A stretch of 64,000 bases of DNA from Beta vulgaris subsp. vulgaris (taxonomy: Eukaryota; Streptophyta; Magnoliopsida; Caryophyllales; Amaranthaceae), in contig NC_079205.1 of assembly GCF_026745355.1 (NCBI RefSeq), forward strand, positions 35,759,660-35,823,659. The letters run 5' to 3'. Under the pieces are notes generated by a model, which was not told where the DNA came from, ran no database searches, and was given only the letters and a program-made list of their open reading frames with translations. The position numbers and the translations under genes are program-made. Shown in pieces: positions 59,555 through 64,000 of the stretch; position 1 is the first letter of the stretch, and every line of letters begins with the position of its first letter.

Positions 59555-60889
59555 CAATAGTATAATTATTGCTTATTGCTGCGGTTTTACCCATACGCAG
59601 CAATAAACCACGTGAAAAGAAAAGGAAAAATCGAAAATCAACCTATTTCTGCGGTTCTTGATGTCAACAAGAAATTTTCAAAAATGTTTGACTGGTTTGA
59701 CCAGATCTATTGCTGCAGTTCCCACCCAGAACCACAACAATAGATTAAAATATTTTTTAGAAAATATTTTTTAATCTATTACTGCGGTTTTTGGAAACCG
59801 CAAAAATAGATGGGCGATATCTACAAAAAATCTAGGGTTTTTTTTATAACTCCCACCTCTCCCATTCATAGTCACTACTGCCTTACTCATATCCTATCTC
59901 TCTCCACGATAGATAGATCATACCTCTCTCATGCTCCCCATCTCCTCTCTCTCCACGACAGATAGATCATACCCCTCTCTCTATCTCTCTACGACACATC
60001 CTTCCCATCCTCTCTCTCATCGTTTCGGTTCCTGTCGTTGGTGGCTCACTGAGAAGCAATGAAGACCCTATAGTTCGTCGGCTTGCGATTCGTGTCGTTG
60101 GTGGCTTGCTGAGAAGCAATAAAGACCTTTCAGTTCGTCGGCCACTCGAGTTCTCCTTCGCTTCTTCAGTTCGTTGGCCGCTCGAGTTCTTTCTTCTCTC
60201 ATCGTTCTTCCTATTCAGATCAAAATTCAAATCTATTGCGAATTTATGGATTGAATCGATTCGAATTAGAAATCCCATCAATATTGAAGTTAGAATTGCA
60301 ATTTGACGGATCTAGGTTGTTGTAAATCAAATGATTTTGTTTGACCTATTTGGATCAGATTTCGTTGAAGTAGTTCGAAGGAGAGAGAGAGAGGAGTTCG
60401 TTTGCGGATACTCTGGCGCCGCACCGCACCGCCAGAGGAGTTCAATTTTAGGATTTTTCTCATTTTTATTTTTTTTAGAATCAATATGATGTTAGGGTTT
60501 TGATTTTTATACTTCATTTATTTTATAATTTTTTTATCTGTTGGATTCTGTGTATATGATATGTTAATATACTAATATGTTTTTATCGTTTTATTTTTTT
60601 CCTACATCTTTTGTTCTTTCAAATTTGATGGTAGGATGAAAAAAAAAAAAAAAAAATTCACCTGAAATAGTACCTATTGTTGCGGTTTTGGTCAACAACC
60701 GTAACAATAAGTCAAACCTATTGCTACAATTTTTCCCAGGAACCATAGCAATAGCTTGGCCTATTGTTCCGGTAAAAAACCACAACAATAGGTTAATTAC
60801 CTATTGCTGCGCCCTTAATTGTTGCTCGGCCAAAACTGCCGCAATAGGCCACTTAATGTCCGCAACAATAAGCATTTATTCTTCTAGTG
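59555..60889 (+). mobile_element. Small non-autonomous CACTA of family 1 inside the Gypsy gag
   Basis: About 1,335 bp. The left end is decayed (CAATAGTATAATTATTGC against CACTAGTAGAATAATTGC); the right end is GCATTTATTCTTCTAGTG. It has hairpin subterminal repeats at 59575-59815 and 60670-60800 and the conserved 3' module (CCCTTAATTG near 60811). The middle holds a CT-rich leader (59880-60010) and a duplicated block around GTTCGTCGGC/GTTGGTGGCT. The flanking triplets (tag and tga) do not match, so the duplication has decayed or the left end is slightly different. Confidence 0.88.
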
Positions 60890-61984
60890 TGAAGAAATAC
60901 TTTCCAGAGTGGAAGATAGCATACATAAGGAGGAAAATTTCCTTATTTTGAGAAAGAGAACAATGAGACACTTGCAGAAGCTTGGGAGCAGTTCAAAGAG
61001 ATGATCCGTTCATACTCTCATCACGAGTTAAAACAAAATCTACTCACTCGGGTTTTCTATGATGGCATTGATCCTATATCACGTGCCCACCTTGATATTG
61101 GAGTGGAGGTCAACTTTATAAGATCCTACAAGATCAACTTGAGTCCACAATTGAAGAAGTGATTAAAAACTATTCGAGGGGTGGATGAAGAAGAGGTGCT
61201 CAACCTAAGAGAGGTGGTAAGTTTGAATTGGATCCTATAGAACCAACTCAAGCTAAGATGGATCAACTTGACAAGAAGCTCTTGAAGATAACCTCGCATC
61301 ATCTAATCCATCACAGGTAAATTCTTTTTCTTGTTTTATTTATGGTGGTACTAACCATGATACTTCTTATTGTGGAGGTACCTATTCGGAGCATGTTGCA
61401 GCAACAAACTCTTGAGGAGATGGTTATCAAGGAAACCAAGGGTATACAAGCAACTAACAAGGGGTTTGGAAACAACATCAACAAAACTACGACCAAGACT
61501 TCAACCAACCTCAACAAGGATGGGATCAACCTCAATAAGGGTACAACCAAGCTCAACATTAAGGCTATGTGCAAGGGTATAATCAAAACTACCACCAAGG
61601 TGGTTTATCCTCACAAGGGTCCAATGTCTACCAAGCTTCACATCAAAGAACCAATACCCAAAAATTTCCCTCTAATCCTCCATTCCCTAAACAAAATCTC
61701 GAACCCAATCCACCCCCAGATCCTACCTCTCTCCAAATTCTCCAACAACTCCAATCCACGAACCAAATTCTCCTAAACCATGAGCAAAGGTTTCAAGAGC
61801 TACAAGCCCATAAAACAAATGCTTGAAACCCAAATTGCCCAAGTAGCCGAGAAAAACCCCCCTACTCCCACAAATCAACTTCCAAGCCAATCCATTCCTA
61901 ACCCCAATCTCCACCAAGACAAAGCGATCCATTTGAGGTCGGGAATTAGTTATGAGTGTCCCAAGATGTCTAATGAGGAGGTAT
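60890..61984 (+). pseudogene. Gypsy gag, 3' part, degraded
   Basis: It resumes with KKYFPEWKIAYIRRKISLF, then a stop, then TLAEAWEQFKEMIRSY and VFYDGIDPISRAHLD, the conserved second half of gag. The nucleocapsid region has YGGTNHDTSYCGG (a partial CCHC-type knuckle), a Gln/Gly/Tyr/Asn-rich tail, and DKAIHLRSGISYE, which stands just before protease in related elements. Several stops and frameshifts are present. It is cut by a CACTA terminus at 61985; no polymerase follows in the window. Confidence 0.8.
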
Positions 61985-64000
61985 CACTACAAGATAAATC
62001 GCATATAGAGGCAAGGTAGATTTGGCTCTGAAACCAAAGATGTAGCCTCTAATTGCCTTTTGAAGCAAATTAGTGTTTGCCTCTAATAGTTCCGTCGCTA
62101 ATTAATGGTTGCCTCTAAAAGTCCCTTTTTGAGGCAATATAACTGGTTGCCTCTAAAAGACTCGACATTTAGAGGCAACCACATATTCTTGCATGCCTCA
62201 AAATATAATTAGAGGCAATCATATATATTCTTGCCGTAAAATATAATTAGAGGCAACAATATATATTCTTGCATCAAAATAATATTAGAGGCAATATAAA
62301 ACATTGTTTCTAAAAACTACACATATTTAGGGACAACCATATAATTTTGTCTCACAATATAATTAGAGGCAATATAGCGAATTGCTTCTAAAAATCACAT
62401 ATATTTAGGAGCAATCATATGATTTTGCCTCGAGATATAATTAAAGGTAATATAAAAATGTTTCTGAAAATTAATATATTTAAGGACAACCACATAATAT
62501 TAATTCAAAATATAATTAGAGGTGATATCTTATTTTTCAAATAGTGATATTTGAAAGCAATGTGAGACCTATCATGAATGGTGTTTGGATACACCGAAAA
62601 CAATCTAGCGTATTATTTTGTACATTTCCAAGTACAATCACCTATAGAAGTAACCTTGATAAAATTGCAAAATTAAACCAATAAATTTCATTAAAATCGA
62701 AGTTATACTATTTTCAAGAAATATTACTAATTAAAAGCAATATAATGTAGCAACATCTCAAAAATTATAGTACAATATCAACCACATAAAACATCATATA
62801 TCGTGCAACAACCTGCAAGCCCAAAACTTAGGACAACTACCAAAGTCAAAATTAGTCTTCATCATCAAGAGAACAAAATAGAGCAATAGTAGAGTAGATA
62901 GCATAGAACAACAACAACACTAACACCTCAGAGTCAACCAAAGTCATACTACTCTTCATTTATTTGAATTTCACCATACTCTTTATCCACATCCTCCTCC
63001 ACCTCGTCCTCCTCATCATCATCATCCTGTGATTTTAAAATTAGAATGTACAAAAATTAGTAATCACACATATTGTCGCTATATCACTTCTTATAACTGA
63101 GATAGTAAAACTCACATTGTGCAAGATTAAATATAACATCCCCACTCTCACATTACACATTCAAATTTTAGCTAAAATTACTTATCACTGTGCACAGTTA
63201 AACTCAGAACCCTAAAATTCGCAACATTAGAGTAATTAGAATTATTATAACATGTAAAAATGCTAAAATTTTGAGGATAGAGTAACATACATAGTCAGCC
63301 AATGCTCTATTCATGCAATTGATGTAATCAGTAGCTTTCTTTTTATGAATAGTTGGTAAACTTTGTTATAAGCATCGTTGTATTGATAATACAAACCTTT
63401 CTCTTCTCCAAATTCTGATTCAATATCTTTGTTATGCTCTCTCTTATTCTCTCCCTTATTCTCACTTTTTTCTCTATAATCTACAACCGACAGTATTGAA
63501 ATGAATTTTAAATTACTCCAGTAAAAACAATTGAAAAACCAAGATAGAATACCAAGACAAATAAATCTTACTCGAATGAACTGTATGCAGATCCAAAACT
63601 TTATCCAGAACGAGTCTTCTGCAGTGGAGGATTCACCATGTCTGATGAAAAACAACCAAAGAAAGCAAATAAATCTCAAAAACAATAAAAGAATAGACGC
63701 TATTACCTAAACAAAAACGATCAAAATTTGCAGAATTATGGTTTGTAAAAGAACATCATTGCAAATCAATGATCAAAGAATAGATCTTAGAACGATCTAT
63801 CTAAAATTGGAGAAGAGCTCTGAATTGAATCACGATATTTTGAAAGATCTATTAGTGAAGAAGCCATGATAAAAAGAGGGACGCTCAACCATGGCTGCTG
63901 CTGCTTGAGTTTTTGAGGATGACAAATACCCTATTCAATCTTCGCACCCAAACCAATTTCGACTCAACCGAAACACCCAAGCAAATTTCGAAAAGTTTGA
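61985..64000. mobile_element. Third CACTA lineage, one end inside the window
   Basis: It begins CACTACAAGATAAATCGC in the middle of the Gypsy gag/protease junction, preceded by tat (61982-61984). For about 550 bases it carries dense subterminal repeats of TAGAGGCAA and its inverse TTGCCTCTA, spaced 40-60 bases. No second terminus is seen before the right edge, so the element probably continues beyond the window, or is truncated near 62570. Confidence 0.7.
62950..63480 (-). CDS. Possible C-terminal exons of an unrecognised gene, probably of the CACTA
   Basis: On the minus strand a stretch near 63355-63283 reads KKKATDYINCMNRALADY and ends at a GTATGTT donor. An acceptor ATCACAG at about 63028 opens an exon of almost continuous acidic residues (DDDDEEDEVEEDVD) that ends at a stop near 62953. 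Upstream, 63480-63370 is charged (EKSENKGENKREHNKD). The exon pair joins in frame by eye. I do not recognise the family. Acidic tails occur in many proteins, so the function is open. Confidence 0.35.

Noticed and set aside
1..64000. CRISPR array, operons or other prokaryotic systems
   Set aside because: The regularly spaced repeats are subterminal or satellite repeats of plant elements, and the genes are spliced and of plant type.
1..64000. tRNA and rRNA genes
   Set aside because: Only degenerate A/B-box-like stretches of SINE type were seen; no stretch folds as a full tRNA and no rRNA motif was recognised.

Overview
The window is nuclear DNA of a flowering plant. It is AT-rich, has a spliced single-copy-type gene, and is full of plant-type Copia, Gypsy, CACTA, hAT and Stowaway elements. 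The ARGONAUTE protein and the repeat types fit a eudicot. I cannot name the species from sequence alone.

Region by region. 1-6.4 kb is AT-rich repeat DNA: a cluster of small hairpins at the left edge, two AT microsatellites, a degenerate ~278 bp tandem repeat and a Stowaway MITE. 6,457-11,372 (minus strand) is the one intact cellular gene I find, an ARGONAUTE4-clade gene. I could join 21 coding exons in frame to 919 codons plus a stop, with the PIWI D-D-H residues present; the last intron is GC-AG. 11.4-15.2 kb is its 5' side, holding a SINE-like repeat. 15.8-17.3 kb holds an hAT MITE and a broken RNase H fragment.

17,635-41,984 is a nested structure read from terminal repeats and target-site duplications. 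A Copia retrotransposon (two 189 bp LTRs, 5 bp duplication) is split inside its integrase by a 19.5 kb CACTA transposon (19,758-39,306, duplication caa). The CACTA is itself interrupted by an hAT element, a 6.3 kb non-autonomous Gypsy-type LTR element, an hAT MITE, and a small CACTA of the same family that carries a Stowaway MITE. Removing the insertions leaves a ~4.8 kb Copia and a ~9.8 kb CACTA, both normal sizes. The CACTA codes for a TNP2-type transposase and a second gene joining a Transposase_24 domain to a ULP1-like cysteine protease. Both carry stops and frameshifts.

42.0-50.4 kb is a mosaic: a long inverted repeat, a third Stowaway copy, a LINE-type RNase H fragment, a reversed relic of the LTR element's interior, and another small CACTA. 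50.5-58.2 kb is a minus-strand relic of a second CACTA lineage, interrupted by a striking G-rich then C-rich minisatellite, a foldback element and a 160 bp tandem repeat. 58.2-62.0 kb is a Gypsy element (partial LTR, tRNA-Asp-type primer site, gag) broken by another small CACTA of the first family and by the end of a third CACTA lineage that runs toward the window edge.

The most distinctive feature is the first CACTA family. Four copies lie in this window. All have ends packed with hairpin units built on ATTGCTGCGGTTTT, a conserved 3' end module, and, in the small copies, leader-like interiors that differ from one another. The gene beside this cluster, AGO4, belongs to the pathway that silences such elements.
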